Source: Clostridia bacterium
GTDB lineage: Bacteria; Bacillota; Clostridia; Oscillospirales; Oscillospiraceae
Length of the DNA: 21,831 nucleotides
Direction: 5' to 3'
NCBI GenBank assembly: GCA_021153265.1
Contig: JAGKTU010000028.1
Coordinates: forward strand, 1-21,831
Part shown: piece by piece, positions 1 to 8,053 of the stretch
Position numbering within the stretch: the stretch's first letter is position 1
Layout: each line of letters starts with the position of its first letter
Translations under genes and position numbers: made by a program
Notes under the pieces: generated by a model
The model's input: the letters and a program-made list of their open reading frames with translations, nothing else
Told to the model about the DNA's origin: nothing
The model's database searches: none

Positions 1-2020
1 ACTTATAGTAGCTCTGGGCGGCTGCGCCGTAGTTCAGCATGTCGATCATCAGAGCCTTGGACTCTGCATCCTTGCCGTCCACATTGCGCATGACGTAGCC
101 TCTAATAGAGTCGACGTACTCGTTGCTGATGGCCTCGCCGTCGGCGTTGTAGATGACGATGGAGATCTCATCAGCCATCTGCTTGGCAGCGATGTTAGAG
201 TAACCGAAGACGAAGTGGGTCTTGCCGCCGATGGTGGCAGTGGTCCACTTGTCAACGGTGATGGTCTGGGTAGAACCAGCCATGGTAGCCTCTACGTAGG
301 CGCCGGTGAAATCAACGTCCGGCACAACGGCGAATGCGAAGCGCATGCCCAGGGTGTTGCCCATGTCGATCTGGGAGAAAGCGATGTCAAACTTTTGCGT
401 GTGGGGTTTTAAGGTGTTTCTGAACGTGTAGGTGTTGTTATAAGCCACATACACCCCTCTGTCCAGATATTTGACCACACCCTTCTCCACCTTGAAATTC
501 AGTGTAACGTCCGACTTGACATAGCCATTGCGCGCGGCTGTCTGGGACAGGATATACTCGCCGTCCGCAACATGGTAGAATGCTGCTTCGCCGTCATAAT
601 TGGAAGTGACCTCGTAGGAAGGCCCATTGACGACTTTGCTTTCCAGCTTGAACGCCGCGCCGCCCAGCGGAAATCTTCCATCTGTGACAAATACGGAGAA
701 ACCAGCGGTCTTTTCGATCCGGATGCGGTCGTAGGTGTCGTGCTGATCCTGCAGATATTCTCCCAACTCGCCATCGGCTTCGGTGGATGCGGTAATGGTC
801 AGCTCCGGAGAAAAGCTGAAGTAATCGGTGCAACAGATGGCCCAGTACAGCTCATCCATGCTTTCATTGCGGCACTTTACCTCAAGGGTTCCGCTTTCCA
901 CGATGATACGGGATGCAAACATACCCTCGCCGCCGGACTCGCTGGATTCAAGTGCGAGAGAGCCGCCCCCTTCCGCCTCGCGGATGGTAAGGGTACCCCA
1001 AACCGCGATACTGCTGCTGTATGCCTCCACACTGGCGATGCTGTTTGTGCCGGAAATCACAAGTTCCAGATCACCGTCTCTGAAAATGCCGCTATAAACG
1101 CTGATATCAGAGTACTGGGGTGTACTGCCGGTGTAGTTATGCAGGGTCAGTACGCCATTATCGTAATGGGCATAGCCACCCGCAGGTTTTTCTGCCGTGG
1201 GTGCGGTGGCGCCGACCGCGAGATAATCACCGCTGTCCATACCGATGCCGCCGATGTAGACATGATGGGCGACGGTGACGGTGGTGGTTGCAAACTTGGT
1301 TTTGTCTTCGGTAGAACGGACTGTAACAGTCAGGGTTTCTGCCGTTTCCTCTGCGCCTACGGTCAGCAGGCCATCGGCATCGATCTCAGAATCGGTTCCG
1401 CCGGAAACTTCCCAGGCCACCGCGCCCGTGAGAGGGCCGCTGCCGTAGACGTAGGCAGAGAAATCCGTGGTTTCTCCCCGCTGCATCGTTGGATTCTGAG
1501 GATTAATTCTCACCTCGGTAATCACGGGCATCTCAGAGAATACGGGCATGATGGTCACATCGTAGCCGGGCATGGTAAGGCTGGTTATGGAACTGGTATC
1601 GTTGGCAAAGCTAACCACAGCATCCTCCGTCACCACGACCCACTGCTCGAATCGCCAGCCTTCGGGGATGATGGCCTCAATATCCACCACCGTACCTTTT
1701 TTATAGGAGCCGCTGCCTTCTCCTTCCAAAACCGTGAGATTAAACTGCTTTTCATAGCCGCAGGTCTCGCAGACCGTGGACTGTGCATCGGCATAATCAT
1801 GGGTATCATAGTTTTTGATGCTGCCTTCCTTGTCCGGGCAACTGGGTACGATGCACACCTGCCAATGGTAGGTGTCGTCATAAGCGTAGTTTGTCCGGTA
1901 CATATGGGTATGCTCCACCGCCTGTTCGGTGGCAGTGTCCGCAAGTACCGACATCGGCAGCAGAGCCGCGACCATGACGAAACACAGCAGCAGACTCAGC
2001 GCTTTTCTAAGATTCTTCAT
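1..2020 (-). CDS. Secreted multidomain surface protein (SpaA-like and LNYGAAAQ modules), C-terminus cut by window edge
   Basis: Partial: the reading frame is open from the ATG at 2020 to the left edge (673 codons) without a stop. A GGAGG lies 9 nt before the start. The N-terminus (MKNLRKALSLLLCFV...) is a Sec signal peptide with a likely cleavage after VLA, near residue 27. Next comes a Cys/His-rich stretch (HWQVC...C...CETCG, about residues 50-90). It is followed by a bacterial-repeat (Flg_new-like) segment ending PEGWRFEQWV, an Ig-like domain (about 165-250), a beta-rich 'VLTLHNYTG / GTLTI' carbohydrate-binding-like module (about 250-400), a SpaA/Cna-B-like domain (about 435-530), and a C-terminal module with MLNYGAAAQSYYK, typical of clostridial exported proteins. 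No anchor is visible because the end is missing. The role is probably adhesion or binding of host or glycan surfaces; the ligand is unknown. Confidence 0.85.
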   Translation of the reverse strand, partial: MKNLRKALSLLLCFVMVAALLPMSVLADTATEQAVEHTHMYRTNYAYDDTYHWQVCIVPSCPDKEGSIKNYDTHDYADAQSTVCETCGYEKQFNLTVLEGEGSGSYKKGTVVDIEAIIPEGWRFEQWVVVTEDAVVSFANDTSSITSLTMPGYDVTIMPVFSEMPVITEVRINPQNPTMQRGETTDFSAYVYGSGPLTGAVAWEVSGGTDSEIDADGLLTVGAEETAETLTVTVRSTEDKTKFATTTVTVAHHVYIGGIGMDSGDYLAVGATAPTAEKPAGGYAHYDNGVLTLHNYTGSTPQYSDISVYSGIFRDGDLELVISGTNSIASVEAYSSSIAVWGTLTIREAEGGGSLALESSESGGEGMFASRIIVESGTLEVKCRNESMDELYWAICCTDYFSFSPELTITASTEADGELGEYLQDQHDTYDRIRIEKTAGFSVFVTDGRFPLGGAAFKLESKVVNGPSYEVTSNYDGEAAFYHVADGEYILSQTAARNGYVKSDVTLNFKVEKGVVKYLDRGVYVAYNNTYTFRNTLKPHTQKFDIAFSQIDMGNTLGMRFAFAVVPDVDFTGAYVEATMAGSTQTITVDKWTTATIGGKTHFVFGYSNIAAKQMADEISIVIYNADGEAISNEYVDSIRGYVMRNVDGKDAESKALMIDMLNYGAAAQSYYK

Positions 2021-2029
2021 TTTTCATTG

Positions 2030-2034
2030 CCTCC
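2030..2034 (-). promoter_or_regulatory. Ribosome binding site of the surface-protein gene
   Basis: GGAGG on the minus strand, 9 nt before the ATG at 2020. It decides that start over another ATG at 2027, whose frame closes after six codons. Confidence 0.8.
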
Positions 2035-2084
2035 TTTTTGTTCTTCCGGATAGAACGGAATAACCTTCTATTCTTTCACGTACC

Positions 2085-2090
2085 ATTATA
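2085..2090 (-). promoter_or_regulatory. Possible -10 box of the surface-protein gene
   Basis: TATAAT on the minus strand, about 65 nt upstream of the start codon. The hexamer 17 nt further upstream (ATTTAT) is a poor -35, so the promoter may need an activator or may lie elsewhere. The 33-bp palindrome sits directly upstream. Confidence 0.3.
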
Positions 2091-2116
2091 GAAAAAATTA
2101 CGGCCATATAAATGGC

Positions 2117-2149
2117 TCTGAGGATACTTTTTAAAAAAGTATCCTCAGA
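2117..2149. repeat. Near-perfect 33-bp palindrome in the divergent intergenic region
   Basis: Left arm TCTGAGGATACTTTTT and its exact reverse complement flank a single central A (16-bp arms). It lies about 100 nt upstream of the minus-strand surface-protein start and about 400 nt upstream of mdh. Possibilities are an operator, a bidirectional terminator or transcript hairpin (the arms meet at T5/A5), or a mobile-element remnant. The rest of 2150-2440 shows only weak short ORFs without ribosome sites and a small hairpin at 2399-2413. Confidence 0.75.
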
Positions 2150-2445
2150 ATACGTGCGAAGTGTACAAACTGCGAGCGGTTTATTTATGCACCCTGTCCT
2201 CTTCGGAAATATGCACGGCAAACGCAAAAATCATAGTTTCGACTGATTGTTCTCCTGTCATGAATACTCCCAAAGCGAATGAATGCAGTCAATGTCTGGA
2301 AAATGCCGTGAAAGAATTGACGAAAAAACCAAAAAACGTTAAACTGTAATTGGGTGAAACACAATGGAACACACCCTATACACAATATATAAAAGAGACT
2401 GCCGCCACGGCAGAATATTAGGTGAGCATTTACCCCCTCAAATAC

Positions 2446-2474
2446 TTGACTTTCGATACGTCTATATCTATAAT
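2446..2474 (+). promoter_or_regulatory. Sigma-A promoter of the mdh-hdr-flx-frd-fum operon
   Basis: TTGACT (2446-2451), 17-nt spacer, TATAAT (2469-2474), predicting a start near 2481 and a leader of about 70 nt. A 9-bp inverted repeat (CTTTCGATA at 2450-2458, TATCGAAAG at 2479-2487) brackets the core promoter and may be an operator. The leader can also form GGCAG-GATA-CTGCC (2495-2508). Confidence 0.8.
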
Positions 2475-2552
2475 TTAATATCGAAAGAAGTGTTGGCAGG
2501 ATACTGCCGATCCTTAAAAATACATGTTCCGCTGAAGGAAAGGAGTAAGCGC

Positions 2553-3500
2553 ATGAGCAAGAAAATTACTGTTATCGGTGCAGGCAACGTAGGTGCGACC
2601 ATCGCATACACCCTGTCTCTGGGCAATATCGCCTCTGAGATCGTGGTCATCGACATCAACAAGGAAAAGGTCGAGGGCGAGGTCATGGATATCGTCCAGG
2701 GTACCAGCTTCCGTGAGCCCATTTCCGTCATCGCAGGTGATTACGAGGATGCCAAGGATTCCGACATCGTGGTCATCACCTCCGGCAAGGGCCGCAAGCC
2801 CGGCCAGACCCGTATTGATCTGGCCCAGACCAATGTCAACATCCTCAAGGAGATCACCCCCCAGATCGTGGCCGTGGCTCCCAAGGCTCTGTACGTCATC
2901 GTCAGCAACCCTGTTGACATCATGACTTATGTCTTCACCAAGATCTCCGGTCTGCCCGAGAGCCAGATCATCGGCTCCGGCACCATTCTGGACACCGCCA
3001 GACTGCGCTACGATCTTTCCAACCACTTCCATATTGCCCAGAAGAACATCCATGCCTACGTCTATGGTGAGCATGGCGACACCTCTTTCGTTCCCTGGTC
3101 TCTGGCCGACATCTCCGGCTGCACCCTGAACGAGTTTGAGGATCTGATGATCAAGAAGGGCGTGGTGAGCTCCCGTGTGGATCCCGAGCAGACGCTGAAG
3201 TATGTTCAGAAGTCCGGCGGCGAGATCATCGCCAAGAAGGGCGCCACCTTCTATGCCGTTTCCGCTTCCGTCAACAAGATCCTCACCGCACTGGTGGCTG
3301 CTTACGACTCCGTCGCCACCGTTTCCTCCATGATGCACGGCGAATACGGCATCGAGGATGTGTGCATCAGCACCATGACCGTCATTGGCCCCGACGGCGT
3401 CAAGGGTAAGGTTCCCGTCCGTCTGACCTATGACGAGATGACCAAACTCCGTGCCAGCGCCGATGCCCTGAAGGAAGTTATCGCAAGTCTGGATATTTAA
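2553..3500 (+). CDS. mdh: Malate dehydrogenase of the lactate dehydrogenase fold
   Basis: 315 aa, the normal length for this family. It interconverts oxaloacetate and malate with NADH in the cytoplasm. Visible features are the Rossmann motif GAGNVG (9-14), Asp34 after the second strand (favours NADH), SNPVD (118-122), DTARLR (147-152, Asp147 and Arg150) and the catalytic His174 in GEHGDTS. Overall the sequence is LDH-like, but the substrate-loop position that is Gln in lactate dehydrogenases is Arg81 here (GRKPGQTR), the residue that selects malate/oxaloacetate. The ATG at 2553 follows AGGAAAGGAG and begins the family's normal N-terminus; an in-frame ATG at 2364 lies upstream of the promoter. 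It is first in the operon, 14 nt before hdrB. Fumarase and fumarate reductase later in the operon support MDH over LDH. Confidence 0.88.
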   Translation: MSKKITVIGAGNVGATIAYTLSLGNIASEIVVIDINKEKVEGEVMDIVQGTSFREPISVIAGDYEDAKDSDIVVITSGKGRKPGQTRIDLAQTNVNILKEITPQIVAVAPKALYVIVSNPVDIMTYVFTKISGLPESQIIGSGTILDTARLRYDLSNHFHIAQKNIHAYVYGEHGDTSFVPWSLADISGCTLNEFEDLMIKKGVVSSRVDPEQTLKYVQKSGGEIIAKKGATFYAVSASVNKILTALVAAYDSVATVSSMMHGEYGIEDVCISTMTVIGPDGVKGKVPVRLTYDEMTKLRASADALKEVIASLDI

Positions 3501-3514
3501 CAAAAGGTGATTTT

Positions 3515-4300
3515 ATGAAATACAGCTATTATCCGGGATGTACCCTGAGAAATAAGGCAAAGGATCTCGATCTGTATGCGAGAAAGTGCGCCGTGGCTCT
3601 GGGTTTTGAGCTGGAGGAGCTGACAGACTGGCAGTGCTGCGGCGGCGTCTACCCTCTGGGCAGTGACGAGATCGCATCCAAGCTGCCCTCTGTCCGCGCG
3701 CTGAACGATGCCAAGCAGAAGGGCCAGGATCTGGTCGCAGTCTGCTCCGCCTGCTACCATGTGCTCAAGCGGGTCAATGACGATATGGCCAATGTGGCCG
3801 ATATCCAGACCCGTGCCAACAACTATATGGCTCTGGAAGAGCCCTACAAGGGCGAAACTGCCGTCCTGCACTTCCTGGAAGTGCTCCGTGACCGGGTTGG
3901 CTTTGAGGAGCTTAAAAAGAAGGTCGTCAATCCGCTCACCGGCCGCAAGATCGGTGCCTACTACGGCTGCCTGCTGCTGCGCCCCAGTGACGTCATGGCC
4001 TTTGACGATCCCGAGAATCCCACCATTCTGGAGGACTTCATCCGGGCCTTGGGCGCAACCCCTGTGGTCTATCCCTACCGCAATGAGTGCTGCGGCGGCT
4101 ACATCAGCCTGAAGGAGCCGAATCTCGCTGCCTCCATGTGCGACAAGATTACATCCAGCGCCGCCGGCTTCGAGGCCGACTGTCTGGTGACCGCCTGCCC
4201 TCTGTGCAAGTATAACCTGAACAAGAGCGGCAAGCTGCCCATCGTCTATTTCACCGAGCTTCTGGCCGAAGCTCTGGGCGTCAAGGAGGGGGACAAATGA
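3515..4300 (+). CDS. hdrB: Heterodisulfide reductase subunit B-like protein (two CCG domains)
   Basis: 261 aa, close to methanogen HdrB. The family binds two noncubane [4Fe-4S] clusters and, in methanogens, cleaves CoM-S-S-CoB. Both cysteine-rich CCG motifs are complete: C9 / C41C42 / C77xxC80, and C152 / C192C193 / C228xxC231, so the catalytic cluster ligands are retained. There is no signal peptide or membrane segment. The start is preceded by a modest AAAGGTG, and the stop overlaps the hdrC start (ATGA), implying coupled translation. A Firmicute is not expected to make CoM/CoB, so the disulfide or other acceptor is unknown. The fumarate reductase downstream makes a direct or thiol-mediated link to fumarate plausible. 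In methanogen thiol:fumarate reductase an HdrB-like domain is fused to the FeS subunit. Confidence 0.9.
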   Translation: MKYSYYPGCTLRNKAKDLDLYARKCAVALGFELEELTDWQCCGGVYPLGSDEIASKLPSVRALNDAKQKGQDLVAVCSACYHVLKRVNDDMANVADIQTRANNYMALEEPYKGETAVLHFLEVLRDRVGFEELKKKVVNPLTGRKIGAYYGCLLLRPSDVMAFDDPENPTILEDFIRALGATPVVYPYRNECCGGYISLKEPNLAASMCDKITSSAAGFEADCLVTACPLCKYNLNKSGKLPIVYFTELLAEALGVKEGDK

Positions 4301-4677
4301 GCAAACAGTCTGAGCTGATCAAGGAGATCAGCGGTGTCAACCCCCTGAAATGCATGAAGTGCGGCAAATGCTCCGCTTCCTGCCCTTCCTTTAACGAGAT
4401 GGACATCAAGCCCCACCAGTTTGTGTCCTACGTACAGAACGAGGATATCGAAGCACTGACCCAGTCCAAATCCCTGTGGAAGTGCTTAAGCTGCTTTGCC
4501 TGCGTGGAGCGTTGCCCCCGTGGTGTCAAACCCGGCAAGCTCATCGACGCAGCACGTCAGGTGCTGATCCGCCAGCGCGGTCAGGAGGGTCTGACGGCCA
4601 ACGAAATTCCTGCCCTGCTGGACGATGAAACGCCCCAGCAGCTGCTTATGAGCGCATTCAGAAAGTACCGGAGGTGA
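4297..4677 (+). CDS. hdrC: Heterodisulfide reductase subunit C-like ferredoxin
   Basis: 126 aa with two [4Fe-4S] motifs: C19xxC22xxC25xxxC29P and C63xxC66xxC69xxxC73P. HdrC passes electrons from HdrA to the noncubane clusters of HdrB. It is shorter than methanogen HdrC, with a single dicluster domain followed by a helical tail, and is cytoplasmic. It overlaps hdrB by 4 nt and is 5 nt from hdrA, so the three are certainly co-translated. The HdrB-HdrC-HdrA order matches Hdr clusters of anaerobic bacteria. Confidence 0.9.
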   Translation: MSKQSELIKEISGVNPLKCMKCGKCSASCPSFNEMDIKPHQFVSYVQNEDIEALTQSKSLWKCLSCFACVERCPRGVKPGKLIDAARQVLIRQRGQEGLTANEIPALLDDETPQQLLMSAFRKYRR

Positions 4678-4682
4678 GTTGA

Positions 4683-6671
4683 ATGCAGAAAATCGGCGTA
4701 TTTGTATGCCACTGCGGCAGTAACATCGCTGCCACGGTGGATGTAAAGAAAGTCGTGGAAATGGCCGCCAAAGAGCAGGGCGTTTTCCACGCAGAGGACT
4801 ATCCCTATATGTGCTCCGAAGCCGGCCAGTCCCGCATTGCTGCCGCGGTGAAGGAAAAGGGTCTGACGGGCATCGTTGTCTGCTCCTGCTCTCCCCGTAT
4901 GCACGAGGCCACCTTCCGTAAGGCGGCTGAGCGTGCCGGCATCAACCCCTACATGGTGGAGATCGCCAACATCCGTGAGCATTGCTCCTGGATTCATAAG
5001 GATATGACCGAGGCTACCGAGAAGGCCGTCATTTTGATGCGCGCAGCGGTTGCCAAGGTGCATCTGAACGCCCCTCTGATGGCTGGTGAGAGCCGTGTTA
5101 CCAAGCGGGCTCTGGTCATCGGCGGCGGCATCGCCGGCATCCAGACTGCCATCGACATTGCCGACGCAGGCTACAAGGTAGATATCGTGGAGAAGACCCC
5201 CTCCATCGGCGGCCGTATGAGCCAGCTGGATAAGACTTTCCCCACGCTGGACTGCTCCGCATGTATCCTGACTCCCAAGATGGTGGAAGCCGCTTCCCAC
5301 GAAAACATTACCATCCACACCTGGAGCGAAGTGGAGAAGGTTTCCGGCTTCGTGGGCAATTTCACCGTGGATATCCGCAAGAAGGCCCGCTATGTCAATA
5401 TGGATAAGTGTACCGGCTGCGGCGTCTGTCAGGAAAAATGCCCCTCCAAGAAGCCTCTCAACGAGTTCAACCGGGGCTTAAACACCCGCACCGCCATCTA
5501 CACCCCCTTTGCCCAGGCTATCCCCAATGTGCCTGTCATCGATGCAAATAGCTGTATCAAGCTGAAGACCGGCAAGTGCGGCATCTGCGAAAAGTTCTGC
5601 CAAGTCGGTGCCATCGACTACACCCAGAAGGATGAGATCATCACCGAACAGTATGGCGCCATCGTGGTCGCCACCGGTTTTGACACCATCAAGCTGGATA
5701 AGTACGGCGAGTATGCCTACAACGAGAGCAAGGATGTCATCACCTCTCTGGAACTGGAGCGCATCATGAATGCCGCCGGCCCCACCAAGGGTCACCTGGA
5801 GCGCCTGTCCGACGGCAAAGCCCCCAAGGAGATCGTGTTCATCCAGTGCGTGGGCAGCCGCTGCTCCGATGACCGGGGCAAGCCCTACTGCTCCAAGATC
5901 TGCTGTATGTACACCGCCAAGCATGCCATGCTCATCCGGGATAAGTATCCCGATACCAATGTGACCGTGTTCTACATCGACGTCCGTACCCCCGGCAAGA
6001 ACTTCGACGAGTTCTACCGCCGTGCGGTGGAGGATTACGGTGTCCATTACATCAAGGGTCAGGTGGGCAAGGTCATGCCCCAGGCTGACGGCAGCCTGCT
6101 GGTGCAGGGTGTTGACCTGCTGGACAACAAGCAGATCCTGAAGAAGGCCGACATGGTCGTCCTTGCCACCGCCATCGAGCCTAACCCCGATGTGCGCAAG
6201 ATCGCCACCATGCTCACCGCCTCCATCGATACCAACAACTTCCTGACGGAAGCTCACCCCAAGCTGCGCCCTGTGGAATCTCCCACCGCCGGCGTGTTCC
6301 TGTCCGGTGTCTGCCAAGGCCCCAAGGATATCCCCGAAACCGTGGCACAGGCCGGCGCCGCCGCAGTCAAGGTCATCGGATTGCTTGCCAAGGATAAGCT
6401 CAAGACCAATCCCTGCACCGCAAAATCCGACGAGCTGCTGTGCAACGGCTGCTCCCAGTGCGCCAATGTGTGTCCCTACGGCGCCATTACTTACGAAGAG
6501 AAGCTCATCAATGACCACGGCATCCGCCGTACCAGCCGCGTGGCGGTGGTCAATGGCGCTCTGTGCCAGGGCTGCGGTGCCTGTACCGTCACCTGTCCCA
6601 GCGGCGCAATGGATCTGCAGGGCTTCTCTAACAGACAAATTCTTGCGGAGGTGGATGCAATATGCCGGTAA
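4683..6671 (+). CDS. hdrA: Heterodisulfide reductase subunit A-like flavoprotein (putative bifurcating subunit)
   Basis: 662 aa, full length. HdrA carries the FAD at which electron pairs split between ferredoxin and HdrC/B. Domains in order: an N-terminal cysteine domain (VCHCG at 8-12, CSCSPRMHE at 67-75); FAD-binding GGGIAG (147-152) followed by SIGGRM; an inserted ferredoxin domain (C243xxC246xxC249xxxC253 and C291..C299xxC302xxxC306); the thioredoxin-reductase-like remainder with GVFLSGVCQGPKDIPE (537-552); and a C-terminal ferredoxin domain (C587xxC590xxC593xxxC597 and C628xxC631xxC634xxxC638). No selenocysteine or frameshift is seen. The preceding GGAGG ends about 5 nt before the ATG. 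It overlaps flxD by 10 nt, which fits the HdrA-MvhD contact known in this family. Confidence 0.92.
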   Translation: MQKIGVFVCHCGSNIAATVDVKKVVEMAAKEQGVFHAEDYPYMCSEAGQSRIAAAVKEKGLTGIVVCSCSPRMHEATFRKAAERAGINPYMVEIANIREHCSWIHKDMTEATEKAVILMRAAVAKVHLNAPLMAGESRVTKRALVIGGGIAGIQTAIDIADAGYKVDIVEKTPSIGGRMSQLDKTFPTLDCSACILTPKMVEAASHENITIHTWSEVEKVSGFVGNFTVDIRKKARYVNMDKCTGCGVCQEKCPSKKPLNEFNRGLNTRTAIYTPFAQAIPNVPVIDANSCIKLKTGKCGICEKFCQVGAIDYTQKDEIITEQYGAIVVATGFDTIKLDKYGEYAYNESKDVITSLELERIMNAAGPTKGHLERLSDGKAPKEIVFIQCVGSRCSDDRGKPYCSKICCMYTAKHAMLIRDKYPDTNVTVFYIDVRTPGKNFDEFYRRAVEDYGVHYIKGQVGKVMPQADGSLLVQGVDLLDNKQILKKADMVVLATAIEPNPDVRKIATMLTASIDTNNFLTEAHPKLRPVESPTAGVFLSGVCQGPKDIPETVAQAGAAAVKVIGLLAKDKLKTNPCTAKSDELLCNGCSQCANVCPYGAITYEEKLINDHGIRRTSRVAVVNGALCQGCGACTVTCPSGAMDLQGFSNRQILAEVDAICR

Positions 6672-7102
6672 ATAACGAAAACTGGAAGCCCACCATCGTG
6701 GCCTTCTGCTGCAACTGGTGCAGCTATGCCGGCGCTGACCTGGCCGGCTCCAGCCGTCTGGCCTATCCCGCGGATGTGAAGATCATCAAGGTTCCCTGCT
6801 CCTGCCGGGTCAACCCCATGTTCATCCTCCGTGCCTTTGAAAAGGGCGCTGACGGCGTCATCCTCTGCGGCTGCCACCCCGGCGACTGCCACTATTCCAC
6901 CGGCAACTACTATGCCCGCCGCCGTATGACCCTGCTGTTTTCCATGCTGGATTATCTGGGCATCGAGGAAGGCCGCACCCGCGTGGAGTGGGTCTCCGCC
7001 GCTGAGGGCGTAAAGTTCTCTGAAACCATGAACAGCTTTGTAGAAAAAGTACGCACGCTGGGTCCCAGCGTGAGATTGGGGGATTTGAGATGCAAGAACT
7101 GA
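6662..7102 (+). CDS. flxD: FlxD/MvhD-type [2Fe-2S] electron-transfer subunit
   Basis: 146 aa, the standard MvhD/FlpD length. The family binds a [2Fe-2S] cluster and connects an upstream dehydrogenase or hydrogenase to HdrA. Signature segments are present: FCCNWCSYAGAD (15-26), VPCSCR (44-49) and CGCHPGDCHY (69-78). No hydrogenase genes (MvhA/G) are in the window, so its donor is most likely the NADH-oxidising FlxA-type protein downstream. The ATG overlaps the end of hdrA and follows GGAGG; its own end overlaps the next gene by 13 nt. Confidence 0.9.
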   Translation: MPVNNENWKPTIVAFCCNWCSYAGADLAGSSRLAYPADVKIIKVPCSCRVNPMFILRAFEKGADGVILCGCHPGDCHYSTGNYYARRRMTLLFSMLDYLGIEEGRTRVEWVSAAEGVKFSETMNSFVEKVRTLGPSVRLGDLRCKN

Positions 7103-8049
7103 TCCATAGAGCCAAATCCCTGCTGGAAAGCGGCGAAGTTAGCCGTGTTTTGGGCTGGAAGAAAGGTGAAAACGTCTTTGACGTAGAGCCTGCCTTCTTC
7201 GCCACCGCCGAAGAGCTGGAGAATTTCGTCTACAACGGCTTCTGCGGCGCAAATTTGAGCAAATATATGATCGAAGCCTCCACTTGGGAGGGTAAGACTC
7301 TGGTTTTCCTGAAGCCCTGCGACACTTACAGCTTCAACCAGCTGTGCAAGGAGCATCGCATCGACCGGGAAAAGGCCTACATCATCGGTGTCGGCTGCAA
7401 GGGAAAGCTGAAGGCTGAGAAGCTGGGCGCTGAGAACATTCTGGATGTCCAGGGTGCCGGCTATCCCGACTGCAGCGACACTTTGAAGGTCACCACTCTC
7501 TATGGTGAGCAGGAAGTTGCCTACAAGGACGCCATGCTGGAGCGCTGCCATGTCTGTAAGGGCAAGGAGCATCAGGTCTATGACGAGCTGATCGGTGAAA
7601 GTGTCGATACCTGCGATGCCGACCGCTTCGCCGAGGTTGCCAAGATCGAGGCGATGTCCCCCGAGGAGAAGTTTGCCTTCTTCCAGGCAGAACTGTCTAA
7701 GTGCATCCGCTGCAACGCCTGCCGGAATGTCTGCCCCGCCTGCTCCTGCCGCAAGTGCATCTTCGATTCCACCAAGTTCGATTCCAACCAGAAGGCCAAC
7801 ACCACCTCTTTTGAAGAGAAGATGTTCCACATCATCCGCGCCTTCCATGTGGCCGGCCGCTGCACCGACTGCGGTGAGTGTAGCCGTGTCTGCCCCCAGG
7901 GCATCCCCCTGCACCTGTTTAACCGGAAGTTCATCAAGGATATCAACAACCTCTACGGTGAGTATCAGGCCGGCGTGGATATCGACGCCAAGGCACCGCT
8001 GACCAGCTTCCGTACTGACGACGCCGAACCCGGCGTAGGAAGGGGGTAA
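7090..8049 (+). CDS. FlxC/FlxB-type dicluster [4Fe-4S] protein
   Basis: 319 aa. The N-terminal 190 residues resemble the F420-hydrogenase-beta / HydB-like fold (LKPCDTYSFNQLCKEH, GVGCKGK, RCHVCKGKEH). Two ferredoxin motifs follow: C205xxC208xxC211xxxC215P and C258xxC261xxC264xxxC268P, with further cysteines in CPACSCRKC. It probably relays electrons between the NADH-oxidising flavoprotein and FlxD/HdrA. Position between flxD and another dicluster protein fits the two middle Flx subunits, but I cannot tell from sequence which is B and which is C. The last ~30 residues are charged and low in conservation cues. It overlaps flxD by 13 nt and ends 4 nt before the next gene. Confidence 0.8.
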   Translation: MQELIHRAKSLLESGEVSRVLGWKKGENVFDVEPAFFATAEELENFVYNGFCGANLSKYMIEASTWEGKTLVFLKPCDTYSFNQLCKEHRIDREKAYIIGVGCKGKLKAEKLGAENILDVQGAGYPDCSDTLKVTTLYGEQEVAYKDAMLERCHVCKGKEHQVYDELIGESVDTCDADRFAEVAKIEAMSPEEKFAFFQAELSKCIRCNACRNVCPACSCRKCIFDSTKFDSNQKANTTSFEEKMFHIIRAFHVAGRCTDCGECSRVCPQGIPLHLFNRKFIKDINNLYGEYQAGVDIDAKAPLTSFRTDDAEPGVGRG

Positions 8050-8053
8050 GGGT

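Noticed and set aside
572..2053. Long plus-strand frame (493 codons) opposite the surface-protein gene.
   Set aside because: The minus frame has a signal peptide, ribosome site and recognisable domains; the plus frame has none and is rich in Cys and His as expected of a shadow.
2161..2349. A 62-codon plus-strand frame upstream of mdh, with an internal ATG at 2260.
   Set aside because: Neither start has a ribosome site, the base composition is AT-rich unlike neighbouring genes, and no family is recognised.
2553..3500. Calling the first operon gene L-lactate dehydrogenase.
   Set aside because: The specificity residue is Arg81, not Gln, and the operon contains fumarase and fumarate reductase.
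6662..7102. Possibility that the MvhD-type subunit belongs to a [NiFe]-hydrogenase-Hdr complex.
   Set aside because: No hydrogenase large or small subunit is encoded in the operon; a complete NADH-oxidising Flx set is.
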